Below, piece by piece: positions 44,677 through 53,851 of a DNA stretch of 64,000 nucleotides. The DNA lies in contig NZ_BNBM01000003.1 of assembly GCF_014655715.1 (NCBI RefSeq), positions 115,892-179,891 on the forward strand, read 5' to 3'. Each line of letters opens with the position of its first letter. The stretch's first letter is position 1. Both the position numbers and the translations under genes were made by a program. This DNA is from Streptomyces lanatus. Lineage in GTDB: Bacteria; Actinomycetota; Actinomycetes; Streptomycetales; Streptomycetaceae. The notes below the pieces were generated by a model that saw only the letters and a program-made list of their open reading frames with translations, did not search any database and had not been told where the DNA came from.

Positions 44677-47600
44677 TTCGCGGTCACCTCGGTCAGGTCG
44701 GCCAGGATCTCGGAGGCGATCACCGGGTCGATCCCGGCGAAGCGCAGCGGATAGTTCCGCCTCGGGTAGTGGTCGCCGGGGCTGTCGTCGAGCCAGACGG
44801 CCCGGAAGGTCTGGTCGCCGAGCTCGTCGACCATGCCGACGGCGATGCCCGGGTCGAGCTCGATGACGAGGTACTTGCCGCCGTCGATCCGCCGGGAGAA
44901 CCAGCGCTCCACGCCCGCGTCCTGCGGAGTGCCCCGCTCCCAGCCGCGCTTGGTGAGCCCGAGCAGCTTGCCGACCGGCACGGTCTCGTCCTCGAACCGG
45001 GCCAGCCGATGGCTCGCGGCCTCCTCCTCGGTCAGGGCGTGCACGGCCCGGCCGAGCTGCGGGAAGGGCTGGAGGATCTCGTAGTCGGCGAACAGCTCCG
45101 ACCAGGCGCCGAGGTCGCCGTCCAGACGCAGCGGATGCGCCAGCCGGACGGTGGCGTCCTCGGGCAGCGCCAGCTCGTCGTCCTCGACGTCGGCGAACGT
45201 ACGGTCCTCCGCCACCCGGAACGCCGTCACCGCACCGTCCGCCTCGCTGAGCCAGACCAGCCGGCGCACCAGGTGCCACAGCAGGGGATGCGCCACGAAC
45301 AGCTCCTGGAACTCGGCGGCCGTCCAGGAACGCCCGTTCACCATCGCCGCCTCCAGCCGCCGCACCTGGTCGGTGGCGACGGTGCGGACGTCCTTCTTCA
45401 GCGCGGCGAACCGCTTGCGCTCGGCCGGTGCCAGCTCCGGGTCGTCCTTGGCGGCGGGCGCGGGCAGCGCCTTGCGGGGCTTGCCGTCGGCGTCACGGAC
45501 GTACGGGCGGAGCTGCTCGTCGAAGCCGACGGTGAACTTCCGGGTGCCGTAGTCGATGACGGTGCTGCCGTCGGCGTCGAGGCCGAAGTCGGGGACGAGC
45601 CGGTCGCCCAACTGCTCGGCGGTGAGCCCCAGGCCCTCGGCGACCTCGGCGATCTTCTCCTGCGCGCGGACCTTCAGGGCCTTGAACGGCACGCGCTGGG
45701 CGATGCCGTGCAGATGCAGCAGCGCCACGTCGCTGCCGATCGTCGCGAGGACGTTCAGGCCCTCCACGGCACGGTGGTGAGCCCCCTCGCCGGGCCAGGC
45801 GCGCAGCACGGGAGTGAGGCGGCGCACGGTGTCGTCGTCGCCGAGCCAGCCGAGCGCGTGCAGGGCCCAACTCTCCTTCGGGGGCATCCCGGCGAGCCGC
45901 CACTGCTCGAACAGGCCCCAGGCGAACGCGGCCAGGGAGTCGGCGGTGCAGTGCTCGGTCAGTACGTCGAGGCCGGGGTAGACCTCGCCGGGCTTGGACA
46001 GCGCCAGCAGGGTGATGGCGTGCCGGGCCGCCTCAAGAGGCAGCGCATCGCCCTCCTTCAGCAGGATCTGCGGCAGCAGCACGGCCTCCGCCCACGCACC
46101 CACGACCGGCATCCGGGCCGGCAGGGCGCTCTCCAGCGGGTCGGCGGACAGCAGCTCCCCGACGATGTCCACGGCCTCCTGCCCGGCCCCGGCGACGGCC
46201 GCCAGCACCGCCTCGCCGCCGTGCGCGTCCGCGACCAGCCGCAGCGCCTTCTCGGCGCCCCGCCGCACGACTCCGGTCCTGCCCACCGCGTGCGGGACGA
46301 GCACCGGAACGGCGGCCACACCATGCCTCGACACCCACGCGCGTGCCGTCGCGTCGGCCGACTTCAGCCGGGCCAGCCAGTCGCACACCAGCCCCGCCAC
46401 CTCGACGTCCGGATACGGCAGGAGCAGCGTCCCCAGGGTGGCGGGATGCCGGGCGGCGGCGTGCAGCAGCAACGGCAGGGCGTGCACCTCGTGCTTGGCC
46501 GCGACGGGCTTGAGTGTGGCCTCGCCGTCCCAGTAGTCCTCCGGGGCGCAGGTGGCCAGCAGCGGTCGTACGACGTCCTCAGGGCCGTCGACGAACAGCA
46601 GGGCGTCGCGGACGTCCCGCAACTGGCCGCCCTGCTGGAGGAGTTCGATCTCCTTGCCCCAGGTGTACTCGTCGCGCCACTTGGCGTACCAGGACTGGAC
46701 ACCGGCCCACTGCTCCCGCTCACCCGGCAACCAGGCGACCCGCGGCTCGGGCGCCACCGGCGTCACAGCCGCCACGCGCGCCTTGCGGGCCGTGCGCTTC
46801 CTCGTCCACGGCGGGCTGACCAGCAGCGCGGGCAGCGCCGTCACCGGGGCCTCGGTGACCCGGTCGGGGCGGGTCAGCTGCGCTTCGACGAGGGCCGCGA
46901 TGTCCGCGGGGAGGCCGGGCAGCGCGGTGGCCGTCAGCTCCTGGTGCGCCTGGACATGCGTGGCGAGCAACTGCTGTGCCATGGAGGCGTACTTGGCGGA
47001 GCCGAGCGCCGCCTTGCCGAGGAGGCGCAGGGCACGGACCGGGTAACGCCGGATCGCCTCCAGCAGACTCGGGCGGACATGCTTGTCCTCGACACGGGCG
47101 AGCAGGATCCCGAAGGCGTCGTCCGTGGGCAGCTCGACGAGCGCACCGGCGATGCTCTTGGTCCGATCGGAGCCGTACGCCTCCTCCAACGCCCGCTCCA
47201 GCAGCGGTGCGAACGCCGCGCCGGTGCCCTCGGCGAGGGTGGCGATGAGAGCCATCGACCAGCTGCCCCAGTTCAGGTGCAGTTTGTCGCCGAAGTGCGC
47301 GAGCTGGTCGGGGGAGTGGAGCGAGCACAGCAGCATCGCCTGGAGGACCGGGTCGTCGGTGACCTCGCCGGTGCAGCACTCGTCGACCCAGTCCCGCTCG
47401 CCGGGCATCAGATAGGAGACGACGATGCGGTGCCGCTCGGTGTCCCGGCACCGGTCGAGGACGGTGACAGCCTCGCGGTACGACTCCTCGTCGGCGACGG
47501 TGAGCAACGCCCGCATCCGGTCGGCGAACTGGGGGCGTGCCCAGCGGGCGTCAACCAGGCCGACGGGGTGCCGGAAGCAGAGCCTCGGTTCCTGCCGCTG

Positions 47601-48269
47601 GCCGCCGTATTGCAGCCAGTAGCCCTCGATGTCGAAGTACTCCATGACCGCCCGCGCCGCGAACGCCAGGCCGTGGGTCTTCACCCAGGCGTCCACGAAG
47701 ACCCCTTCGGGCAGCTGGTAGTGCATGGTCACCGTGGCAAGGGCGGCGGCTCCGAGCGGGCTGGGGCTGCCGTTCAGATGCGCGCGGGTGGCCTCGACGA
47801 TCTGCGGATCGCTCTTCGGCGCGGACAGCATCTGCTCGACCCAGTCCGCCTCCTCCTTCAACCGGCCCGCCACCAGCTCCTCGGCGTCCGCACGCGGCCC
47901 GCTGACGCTTCGACGGATCCCGCCCCGGCGGGGGTAGGCCAACCGCCGCCAGGCGGCCGGGACTTCGAAGGCGTCCTCGTCGGGGAGTTCGACGGCGTCC
48001 GCGTCGGACACGACGGACTCGGCTGACGCGCCCCCCACCACCTCTACCTCCACCTCGGCCTCGCCCGCGACCTCCCGATACCCCTTGCGTTCCTTCTCCG
48101 CGATCACCTTCGCCAGGTGGGCCTCGGCGGCCTCGGCCGAGGCCAGCTCCTTCACCTGGGTCCGCCCCTCCGCCCCGACCCGTCCGTAGCGCACGGTGAC
48201 GGCGGTCCCCTCGGCCTCCGCCTCCCAGAACTTGGCCGACCCGTCCCCGACAAACTCCCAGCGCCGCAC
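44673..48269 (-). CDS. WGR-DUF4132 protein (MolR/YehI-like)
   Basis: 1198-aa protein, first gene of the MoxR-vWA operon. An N-terminal WGR domain (1-68: RRWEFVGDGSAKFWEAE, VTVRYGRVGAEGRTQVK) precedes a long HEAT-like helical region (about 150-850). A C-terminal DUF4132 domain follows (about 900-1190: AMVNGRSWTAAEFQELFVAH, DATVRLAHPLRLDGDLGAWS, YEILQPFPQLGRAVHALTEE, GGKYLVIELDPGIAVGMVDE). WGR domains sense DNA ends in PARP proteins, so recognition of damaged or foreign nucleic acid is a fair guess. E. coli YehI (MolR family) has the same design. It is divergent from a second DUF4132 gene. Confidence 0.88.
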   Translation of the reverse strand: MRRWEFVGDGSAKFWEAEAEGTAVTVRYGRVGAEGRTQVKELASAEAAEAHLAKVIAEKERKGYREVAGEAEVEVEVVGGASAESVVSDADAVELPDEDAFEVPAAWRRLAYPRRGGIRRSVSGPRADAEELVAGRLKEEADWVEQMLSAPKSDPQIVEATRAHLNGSPSPLGAAALATVTMHYQLPEGVFVDAWVKTHGLAFAARAVMEYFDIEGYWLQYGGQRQEPRLCFRHPVGLVDARWARPQFADRMRALLTVADEESYREAVTVLDRCRDTERHRIVVSYLMPGERDWVDECCTGEVTDDPVLQAMLLCSLHSPDQLAHFGDKLHLNWGSWSMALIATLAEGTGAAFAPLLERALEEAYGSDRTKSIAGALVELPTDDAFGILLARVEDKHVRPSLLEAIRRYPVRALRLLGKAALGSAKYASMAQQLLATHVQAHQELTATALPGLPADIAALVEAQLTRPDRVTEAPVTALPALLVSPPWTRKRTARKARVAAVTPVAPEPRVAWLPGEREQWAGVQSWYAKWRDEYTWGKEIELLQQGGQLRDVRDALLFVDGPEDVVRPLLATCAPEDYWDGEATLKPVAAKHEVHALPLLLHAAARHPATLGTLLLPYPDVEVAGLVCDWLARLKSADATARAWVSRHGVAAVPVLVPHAVGRTGVVRRGAEKALRLVADAHGGEAVLAAVAGAGQEAVDIVGELLSADPLESALPARMPVVGAWAEAVLLPQILLKEGDALPLEAARHAITLLALSKPGEVYPGLDVLTEHCTADSLAAFAWGLFEQWRLAGMPPKESWALHALGWLGDDDTVRRLTPVLRAWPGEGAHHRAVEGLNVLATIGSDVALLHLHGIAQRVPFKALKVRAQEKIAEVAEGLGLTAEQLGDRLVPDFGLDADGSTVIDYGTRKFTVGFDEQLRPYVRDADGKPRKALPAPAAKDDPELAPAERKRFAALKKDVRTVATDQVRRLEAAMVNGRSWTAAEFQELFVAHPLLWHLVRRLVWLSEADGAVTAFRVAEDRTFADVEDDELALPEDATVRLAHPLRLDGDLGAWSELFADYEILQPFPQLGRAVHALTEEEAASHRLARFEDETVPVGKLLGLTKRGWERGTPQDAGVERWFSRRIDGGKYLVIELDPGIAVGMVDELGDQTFRAVWLDDSPGDHYPRRNYPLRFAGIDPVIASEILADLTEVTAK

Positions 48270-48338
48270 AGCCCCACCCCTCGCCCGGCCCCCCGGCCAG
48301 TCATCGCTCGATCAACTTGGCCGCAACAGTAGAGCCAC

Positions 48339-48387
48339 CCACTGACAACGCCCCCACCGCCGCCCGCTCCACCGTCACTGTCAGTGG
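48339..48387. promoter_or_regulatory. Inverted repeat in divergent DUF4132 promoter region
   Basis: CCACTGACA (48339-48347) and TGTCAGTGG (48379-48387) form a perfect 9-bp inverted repeat 31 bp apart, in the 163-bp gap between the divergent DUF4132 genes. The right arm also sits in its own dyad, CACTG-T-CAGTG (48376-48386). Three CACTG-type half-sites suggest a shared operator controlling both directions. Confidence 0.5.
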
Positions 48388-48432
48388 CGGATGCCATGAT
48401 CGGGGCACGGGCAAAACAGAGGGGGAGAAGTG

Positions 48433-50568
48433 ATGGAACCGATCGAGTCGCGCCATGAACCCGAGGCGTGTCTGCGGCTGTTCGAGGAGCTGGTGGCGCG
48501 GACCGAGGAAGACGGCTGGGCGGATCTCACCCGCGGACTCGACGCGCTGGAGCACTGCACCGGCCCGCGGCCAGACGTGTCCGCCCCCGCCGCCGCCCTC
48601 GTCGAACTGTCGCTGGCCAGAGACACCGTGCGCCAGCCGTACGCGCTGCTCGGGGTCGCGCGGCTCGCGGGCGAGAAGTCGCTGCGCGCGGTCGTGGAGC
48701 GCCTCACCCGGGACGTCGGACCCATCGTCGCCGACGAGTTCGCCGTCATCGCCGCGCTCGCCCCCGCCGAACAGGCCCTGCTGTCCCGCATCGACCGGCA
48801 GCACCGGTTCAGTGAGCCGCTGCCTGCGGACATCTGGCAGAGGTCTGCCGACAGCCCCGCGTACGTCGCCTTCGCCCGCCGTGCCCTGGAAGCCGCGGCC
48901 GACCGCACCGACGCGATCCGGGCTGACGAGATCCCGTACCGGGCGGACAAGGCGTTCACCGACCGGGAGGTCATCTCGCTCGGGCAGGCGGCCCGCGTGG
49001 CGCTGCTGCGTGACGAGCCGTGGCTGCCCGCGCTGTTCGACCGACTGCTGCCCGGCGTCACCCTCGCCCCGACGCCGGCCAGAACGGTGCCGTCACAGGC
49101 CCTGCTGTACGAAATCGCGCGCGCCGCCCTGGATTTCCCCACCCCCGAGCTGGTGACCGCACTGCGCACCGTCCGCAAGACGGTCCGGCACGCCGGGGTG
49201 CCCAAGCAGCTCGACAAGATGCTCAAGAAGATCGACGCGGCCCTGGCCGAACGCACCGACGTGGCGCTACGGCTGCCGAGGCTGGACTTCGGCGACGACG
49301 GCGTCCTGCGCCGCACGGCCGGCGACTACACGGCCGTCGTCACGGTCACCGACACCGCCACCCTGACCTGGGAGAAGGACGGCCGCCCCCTGCGCAGCAC
49401 CCCGGCGCCGGTCCGCCGTGACCACCCGGCCCTCCTCAAGGAGCTGCGCGAGCTGGTGAAGCGGGTGGATGCCCAACTGGTCACGCTGGCCCGCGCGTTG
49501 GAGGGCGGGTTCACCGTCGACACGGCCCATCCGTACGCCTGGTGGCGCGCCGAGCTCGTCGAGCACCCGCTCGCGCGGACGGTCGTACGCAGGCTGATCT
49601 GGGAGGTCGAGGTCGAGCCCGGTCGGTGGCAGGCCGTGCTGCCCGAGGCCGGGGAGTTCCCCGATGCGCCGGACGACGACGCCTCCGTACGGCTCTGGCA
49701 TCCGATCCGCTCCACGCCGGACGAGGTGCGGGCCTGGCGGGACCTGCTCGTGGAGCGGAGCATCCGGCAGCCGTTCAAGCAGGCGTTCCGCGAGATCTAC
49801 CTCCTCACCCCGGCCGAGGAGGAGACCCGCGTCTACTCCAACCGCTTCGCCGCGCATCTCGTCCACTACCGCCGCCTGTTCGCGTTGTTCCGCGCGCGTG
49901 GCTGGCGCAGCCGTCTGCTGGGCCCCTGGGACGACGGGGACGGCGATGGGGCCGAGCGCCGCCTGGGGGCGGGGGAGTGGCAGGTGGTGTTCTTCCACAC
50001 CTGGTACGACTGGGCCGACGGCGACGAGCTGGCCTCCACCGACCAGGTCCGCTTCCTGCGCCGTAGCGAGGGCACCTGGCGTGAGGCGCCGCTCGCCGAT
50101 GTACCCCCGCTGGTGTTCAGCGAGGCCATGCGCGACGTGGACCTGTTCGTCGGGGTGACCTCCATCGCCGCGGACCCCGACTGGACGGACGCCGGTCCCG
50201 AGCGCAGCTACTGGGAAAGGGCCCGGTTCGCCGAGCTGACCGAGAGCGCCGAGGCCCGCGTGGATGTCCTGGAGCGGATCCTGCCCCGGCTGAAGATCGC
50301 CGACCGCTGCACGCTCGACGGCCGCTTCCTGGTCGTACGGGGCGAGTTGCGCACCTACCGGATCCATCTCGGTTCGGCCAACATCCTGATGGAGCCCGAC
50401 GACAGCTACCTGTGCATCGTCCGGACGGACCGCAAGGGCAGCGGCAAGGTGTTCCTGCCGTTCGAGGACGACCGGCTCTCACTGATCCTCAGCAAGGCGT
50501 TCCTGCTGGCCGCCGACACCGAGATCACCGACGAGTCGATCCTCGCCCAGATCAGGAGAGGCCTCTGA
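48433..50568 (+). CDS. DUF4132 protein without WGR domain
   Basis: 711-aa protein. A HEAT-like helical N-terminal half (1-300) leads to the DUF4132 domain (about 335-560: DHPALLKELRELVKRVDAQL, YAWWRAELVEHPLARTVVRR, ASVRLWHPIRSTPDEVRAWR, RQPFKQAFREIYLLTPAEEE). A C-terminal beta-rich domain follows (about 610-711: YRIHLGSANILMEPDDSYLC, KVFLPFEDDRLSLILSKAFL). It is related to the WGR-DUF4132 gene it diverges from but lacks the WGR part. The start is ATG 48433 with GGGAG six bases before; GTG 48430 is also possible. It probably belongs to the same system. Confidence 0.85.
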   Translation: MEPIESRHEPEACLRLFEELVARTEEDGWADLTRGLDALEHCTGPRPDVSAPAAALVELSLARDTVRQPYALLGVARLAGEKSLRAVVERLTRDVGPIVADEFAVIAALAPAEQALLSRIDRQHRFSEPLPADIWQRSADSPAYVAFARRALEAAADRTDAIRADEIPYRADKAFTDREVISLGQAARVALLRDEPWLPALFDRLLPGVTLAPTPARTVPSQALLYEIARAALDFPTPELVTALRTVRKTVRHAGVPKQLDKMLKKIDAALAERTDVALRLPRLDFGDDGVLRRTAGDYTAVVTVTDTATLTWEKDGRPLRSTPAPVRRDHPALLKELRELVKRVDAQLVTLARALEGGFTVDTAHPYAWWRAELVEHPLARTVVRRLIWEVEVEPGRWQAVLPEAGEFPDAPDDDASVRLWHPIRSTPDEVRAWRDLLVERSIRQPFKQAFREIYLLTPAEEETRVYSNRFAAHLVHYRRLFALFRARGWRSRLLGPWDDGDGDGAERRLGAGEWQVVFFHTWYDWADGDELASTDQVRFLRRSEGTWREAPLADVPPLVFSEAMRDVDLFVGVTSIAADPDWTDAGPERSYWERARFAELTESAEARVDVLERILPRLKIADRCTLDGRFLVVRGELRTYRIHLGSANILMEPDDSYLCIVRTDRKGSGKVFLPFEDDRLSLILSKAFLLAADTEITDESILAQIRRGL

Positions 50569-50684
50569 CGGGCGGATGGGCGGGCGGATGGGCGGACGGG
50601 CAGGCCGCGAACCGGCCAGGTCCGGGGTCCGTCCCAGGGTGGGAGGATGCGGGGACGCGATGAGAGGGGCGGAAGGGGGGCGCG

Positions 50685-52868
50685 ATGGGCCGGAGCGAGC
50701 GGGAGGCGGTGGCCAGGGGCAAGCGGTTGTACGAGGCGGCGCAGGCGGTGGTCGACGATCACACGCGGGCCGTCGAGGCCGTACGCACCGCACTGGAACC
50801 GATCCACGACGACCTGGCCCGGCACGAACTGGACGCCATCCCGGTGACCCGCCTCAAGGACCTCACTGAAGGAAGGCTGCGCCTCGGTGAGGTGGAGAAG
50901 GGCGGCTTCCGTACGGTCGGACAGGTCCTGGACGCCGGACCGTACCGACTGCGCCAACTGCCCGGGGTCGGACAGCAGACGGCCGACCAGACCGTGGCCG
51001 CCGCCCGGCGGATCGCCGACGCCGTACGCGAGACCGTCGCCGTGCACATCGACGTGGACCAGCCCGAGCCCCGCACCACCGCCCTGGTCGTCGCGCTCAA
51101 CGTCCTGGTGGAGGCGGGCCCCGAGGCACGCCGGGCCGTGGACGCGGCAAGCACCCTGACGAAGCGCCTGGGCCCACAGCTGACCGAGGCGGCGCCGACG
51201 TCCGGCAGGCTGCGGATGCTGCTCGCGCGGAGGGACAGGAGGGAACGGGCCCTGACCGCCCTGGCCGAGGTCCGCACCCTCACCGACCAGGCCGAGCAGG
51301 ACGGACTGCACCGACTCCTCGCCCAGGCCTCGGTCGACCTCCTCCGCCGCCCGGACTCCGACGTGGCCGCCCTCGTCGACTTCGAGCTGCGCTCCGCCGA
51401 GTACTACGGCCTGCTCGCCGAGCTCTCGGGCCGCGCACCAGACCCGGCGGCGGCCGAGGGATTCCTCCCCGACGAGGTGGCCGAACGGGTCCGCACCCAG
51501 CCCCTCGACGACACCCACCGCCGCGTCTCCCTCCGCGGCTACCAGGCCTTCGGCACCCGTTTCGCGCTCGCCCAGCGCCGGGTGATCCTCGGCGACGAGA
51601 TGGGCCTCGGCAAGACGATCCAGGCGATCGCCGCGCTCGCCCATCTGTCCGCCGGGGGCGAGACCCACTTCCTGGTGGTCTGCCCGGCCAGCGTGCTCAT
51701 CAACTGGACCCGGGAGATCGAGAAGCGCAGCGCGTTGCGCGTGACACCGCTGCACGGCCCCGACCGGCAGGAGGGGTTCGCCGACTGGAAGGGCCGGGGC
51801 GGCGTAGGCGTCACCACCTTCGACGCGCTACGGGGCTTCCCGACCCCCGATGGTGATGTCGACCTGGGCATGCTCGTCATCGACGAGGCGCACTTCGTGA
51901 AGAACCCGCAGACCCGCCGCGCCATGGCCGTCTCGGAGTGGGCGGAGCACTGCGAGCGCGTGCTGTTCCTGACCGGTACGCCGATGGAGAACCGGGTCGA
52001 GGAGTTCCGCAGCCTGGTGCGCATACTCCGGCCCGAACTGGCCGGCACCGTCGACGACCACGACGGCGTGGCGGGCTCCAAGGCCTTCCGCAAGGCGGTC
52101 GCCCCGGTCTACCTCCGCCGCAACCAGCAGGACGTCCTCACCGAACTTCCCGCGCTCCAGCACACCGACGAGTGGGAGGAGCCCAGCCCGCAGGACGAGG
52201 AGGCCTACCGCGAGGCCGTGGCAGCGGGCAACTTCATGGCCATGCGCCGGGCGGCATACGCCCGTCCCCAGCAGTCGGCGAAGCTGGACCGGCTGCGCGA
52301 GATCGCCACGGAGGCCGCCGAGAACGGACTCAAGGTCGTCGTCTTCTCCGCCTTCCGCGACGTACTGCGCGTGGTGAGCGAGGCGCTGGCGGACCGCGGT
52401 CCCGTCTTCGGCCCGATCTCCGGCAGCGTGCCGCCCGCCCGCCGACAGCGACTCGTGGACGACTTCGCCGCCGCCCCCGCCCACGCGGTGCTGCTCGCGC
52501 AGATCGAGGCGGGAGGGGTGGGCCTCAACATGCAGGCCGCGTCCGTCGTCATCCTCTGCGAGCCCCAGCTCAAGCCCACCGTCGAACACCAGGCGGTCGC
52601 CCGCGCCCACCGCATGGGCCAGGTCCGCACGGTCCAGGTGCACCGCCTGCTCTGCACGGGTGGTGTGGACGACCGACTGGTACGGCTCCTGGAGAACAAG
52701 TCCCGCCTGTTCGACGCCTACGCCCGCCGCAGCGCGGTCGCCGAGTCGACGCCGGACGCGGTGGACATCTCGGACCTCAGCCTGGCCCGCCTGATCGTGG
52801 AGGAAGAGCAGGCACGGTTGGGCACGGCGGCGGCGCGGGGGCCTGCGGCGCTGGAGCCGACGGAGTGA
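50685..52868 (+). CDS. SNF2-family DEAD/H helicase with helix-hairpin-helix
   Basis: 727-aa SWI2/SNF2 ATPase. An N-terminal helical region contains a helix-hairpin-helix DNA-binding motif (about 82-105: YRLRQLPGVGQQTADQTVAA). The two RecA-like lobes carry Walker A LGDEMGLGKTIQAI, DEAH box VIDEAHFVKNP, motif III LFLTGTPMEN, and motif V/VI (GVGLNMQAASVVI, RAHRMGQVRTVQVHRLL). Such ATPases translocate on double-stranded DNA and occur in repair and several defence systems. It lies 116 bp after the DUF4132 gene on the same strand; the gap holds short GGGCGGAT repeats but no terminator. Membership of the conflict-like locus is inferred. Confidence 0.88.
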   Translation: MGRSEREAVARGKRLYEAAQAVVDDHTRAVEAVRTALEPIHDDLARHELDAIPVTRLKDLTEGRLRLGEVEKGGFRTVGQVLDAGPYRLRQLPGVGQQTADQTVAAARRIADAVRETVAVHIDVDQPEPRTTALVVALNVLVEAGPEARRAVDAASTLTKRLGPQLTEAAPTSGRLRMLLARRDRRERALTALAEVRTLTDQAEQDGLHRLLAQASVDLLRRPDSDVAALVDFELRSAEYYGLLAELSGRAPDPAAAEGFLPDEVAERVRTQPLDDTHRRVSLRGYQAFGTRFALAQRRVILGDEMGLGKTIQAIAALAHLSAGGETHFLVVCPASVLINWTREIEKRSALRVTPLHGPDRQEGFADWKGRGGVGVTTFDALRGFPTPDGDVDLGMLVIDEAHFVKNPQTRRAMAVSEWAEHCERVLFLTGTPMENRVEEFRSLVRILRPELAGTVDDHDGVAGSKAFRKAVAPVYLRRNQQDVLTELPALQHTDEWEEPSPQDEEAYREAVAAGNFMAMRRAAYARPQQSAKLDRLREIATEAAENGLKVVVFSAFRDVLRVVSEALADRGPVFGPISGSVPPARRQRLVDDFAAAPAHAVLLAQIEAGGVGLNMQAASVVILCEPQLKPTVEHQAVARAHRMGQVRTVQVHRLLCTGGVDDRLVRLLENKSRLFDAYARRSAVAESTPDAVDISDLSLARLIVEEEQARLGTAAARGPAALEPTE

Positions 52869-52884
52869 GGTGGGGCCGGGGCCG

Positions 52885-53784
52885 TCACGCCCGCCCCGTC
52901 GCCCGGCGGCACGCCTCCGCGTAGGCCCGTACGAGAAGGCGCCGTCCGTCCTCCCGCCGCCACGCGAGGGCATACCGGCTGGGCGACACCCCTCGCACCG
53001 GACGTGTCACCACCCCACCCAGGCTGATCAGCGGAGCGTTCCCCGTGGCCACCAGGCAGATGCCGAGACCCGCGACCAGCGCCTCGTACGTCTCCTCCGT
53101 GCTCGCGATCTCGGCCCCGATGCGCGGTGGGCGCCCGCCGCGTTCCTCCAGGGCGAGCCAGTAGTCACGCAGCGGCCCCGCGGCGGCGGGAAGGGCGAGG
53201 AACGGCTCGTCGAGGAGGTCCGTGAAGTCGACTTCGGTACGGGCTGCCAGCGGATGGGTCTCCGGCAGGGCGACCAGGCGGGGCTCCTCCGCGACCACCG
53301 TCCAGCCGTAGCGCTCGGCGTCCGGCAGCGGCAGCCAGACGAAGGCCACGTCGGCGTCACCGTCCGCGAGGCCCGCCGTGGGATCCTCCCAGCTCACCTG
53401 GCGCAGCCGCAGCACCGTGTCCGGATGCGCGGCCGTGAAGCGGGAACGGATCGCCGGCAGCAGCCCACCACGCCCCGGACTGGTGCTCATCCCCACCACC
53501 AGCGTGCCGCGCACCGCAGCCCGCGCCGCCTCCAGCGCCGCCGCCCCCTCCGACCAGGCGTCCAGCACCCGCCGTGCGTGCGGCAGCAGCGCCCCGCCCG
53601 CCTCGGTGAGCGCCACGCCCTGCGGATCCCGCCGGAACAGCTCCACACCGAGCTGCCGCTCCAGCGCCCGTACCTGCTTGCTGAGCGCGGGCTGGGAGAC
53701 GTACAGCCGTTCGGCGGCACGAGTGAAGTGCAGTTCCTCGGCCACGGCCACGAAATAGCGCAGGTCCCGTACATGAACGTCCAT
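52885..53784 (-). CDS. LysR family transcriptional regulator
   Basis: 299-aa LTTR. N-terminal wHTH (1-60: LRYFVAVAEELHFTRAAERL, YVSQPALSKQVRALERQLG) and effector-binding domain (90-290). Three starts are possible (53796, 53790, 53784). 53784 (MDVHVRDLRYF) is chosen because the 53796 ATG lies inside the operator dyad. It is divergent from an SDR gene that it probably controls. The C-terminus keeps GLGICLVATG, typical of the sugar-binding-protein-like fold. Confidence 0.9.
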   Translation of the reverse strand: MDVHVRDLRYFVAVAEELHFTRAAERLYVSQPALSKQVRALERQLGVELFRRDPQGVALTEAGGALLPHARRVLDAWSEGAAALEAARAAVRGTLVVGMSTSPGRGGLLPAIRSRFTAAHPDTVLRLRQVSWEDPTAGLADGDADVAFVWLPLPDAERYGWTVVAEEPRLVALPETHPLAARTEVDFTDLLDEPFLALPAAAGPLRDYWLALEERGGRPPRIGAEIASTEETYEALVAGLGICLVATGNAPLISLGGVVTRPVRGVSPSRYALAWRREDGRRLLVRAYAEACRRATGRA

Positions 53785-53788
53785 CGCC

Positions 53789-53803
53789 ATAACCATCGGT
53801 TAT
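53789..53803. promoter_or_regulatory. LysR-type operator, T-N11-A dyad
   Basis: ATAACC-ATC-GGTTAT is a 15-bp dyad containing the LTTR consensus T-N11-A (T53790, A53802). It lies directly at the start of the LysR gene and about 50 bp upstream of the divergent SDR gene. This is the standard place for autoregulation and for activation of the partner. Confidence 0.65.
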
Positions 53804-53851
53804 CAGGATGGGTCTTGGGCGGGCAACCCGGCGCGGCGGCATGCTGGAGAC

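Noticed and set aside
45493..45903. Arg/Gly-rich upstream frame extensions considered as longer starts (also at 3318, 12187, 19751, 40530, 42005, 45279)
   Set aside because: In each case the extension covers another gene or intergenic repeat and has shadow composition, while a start at the stop-codon overlap or at the family N-terminus is available.
44769..48026. 1085-codon plus-strand open frame opposite WGR-DUF4132
   Set aside because: Antisense to a gene with clear WGR and DUF4132 domains; low-complexity composition and no family pattern.
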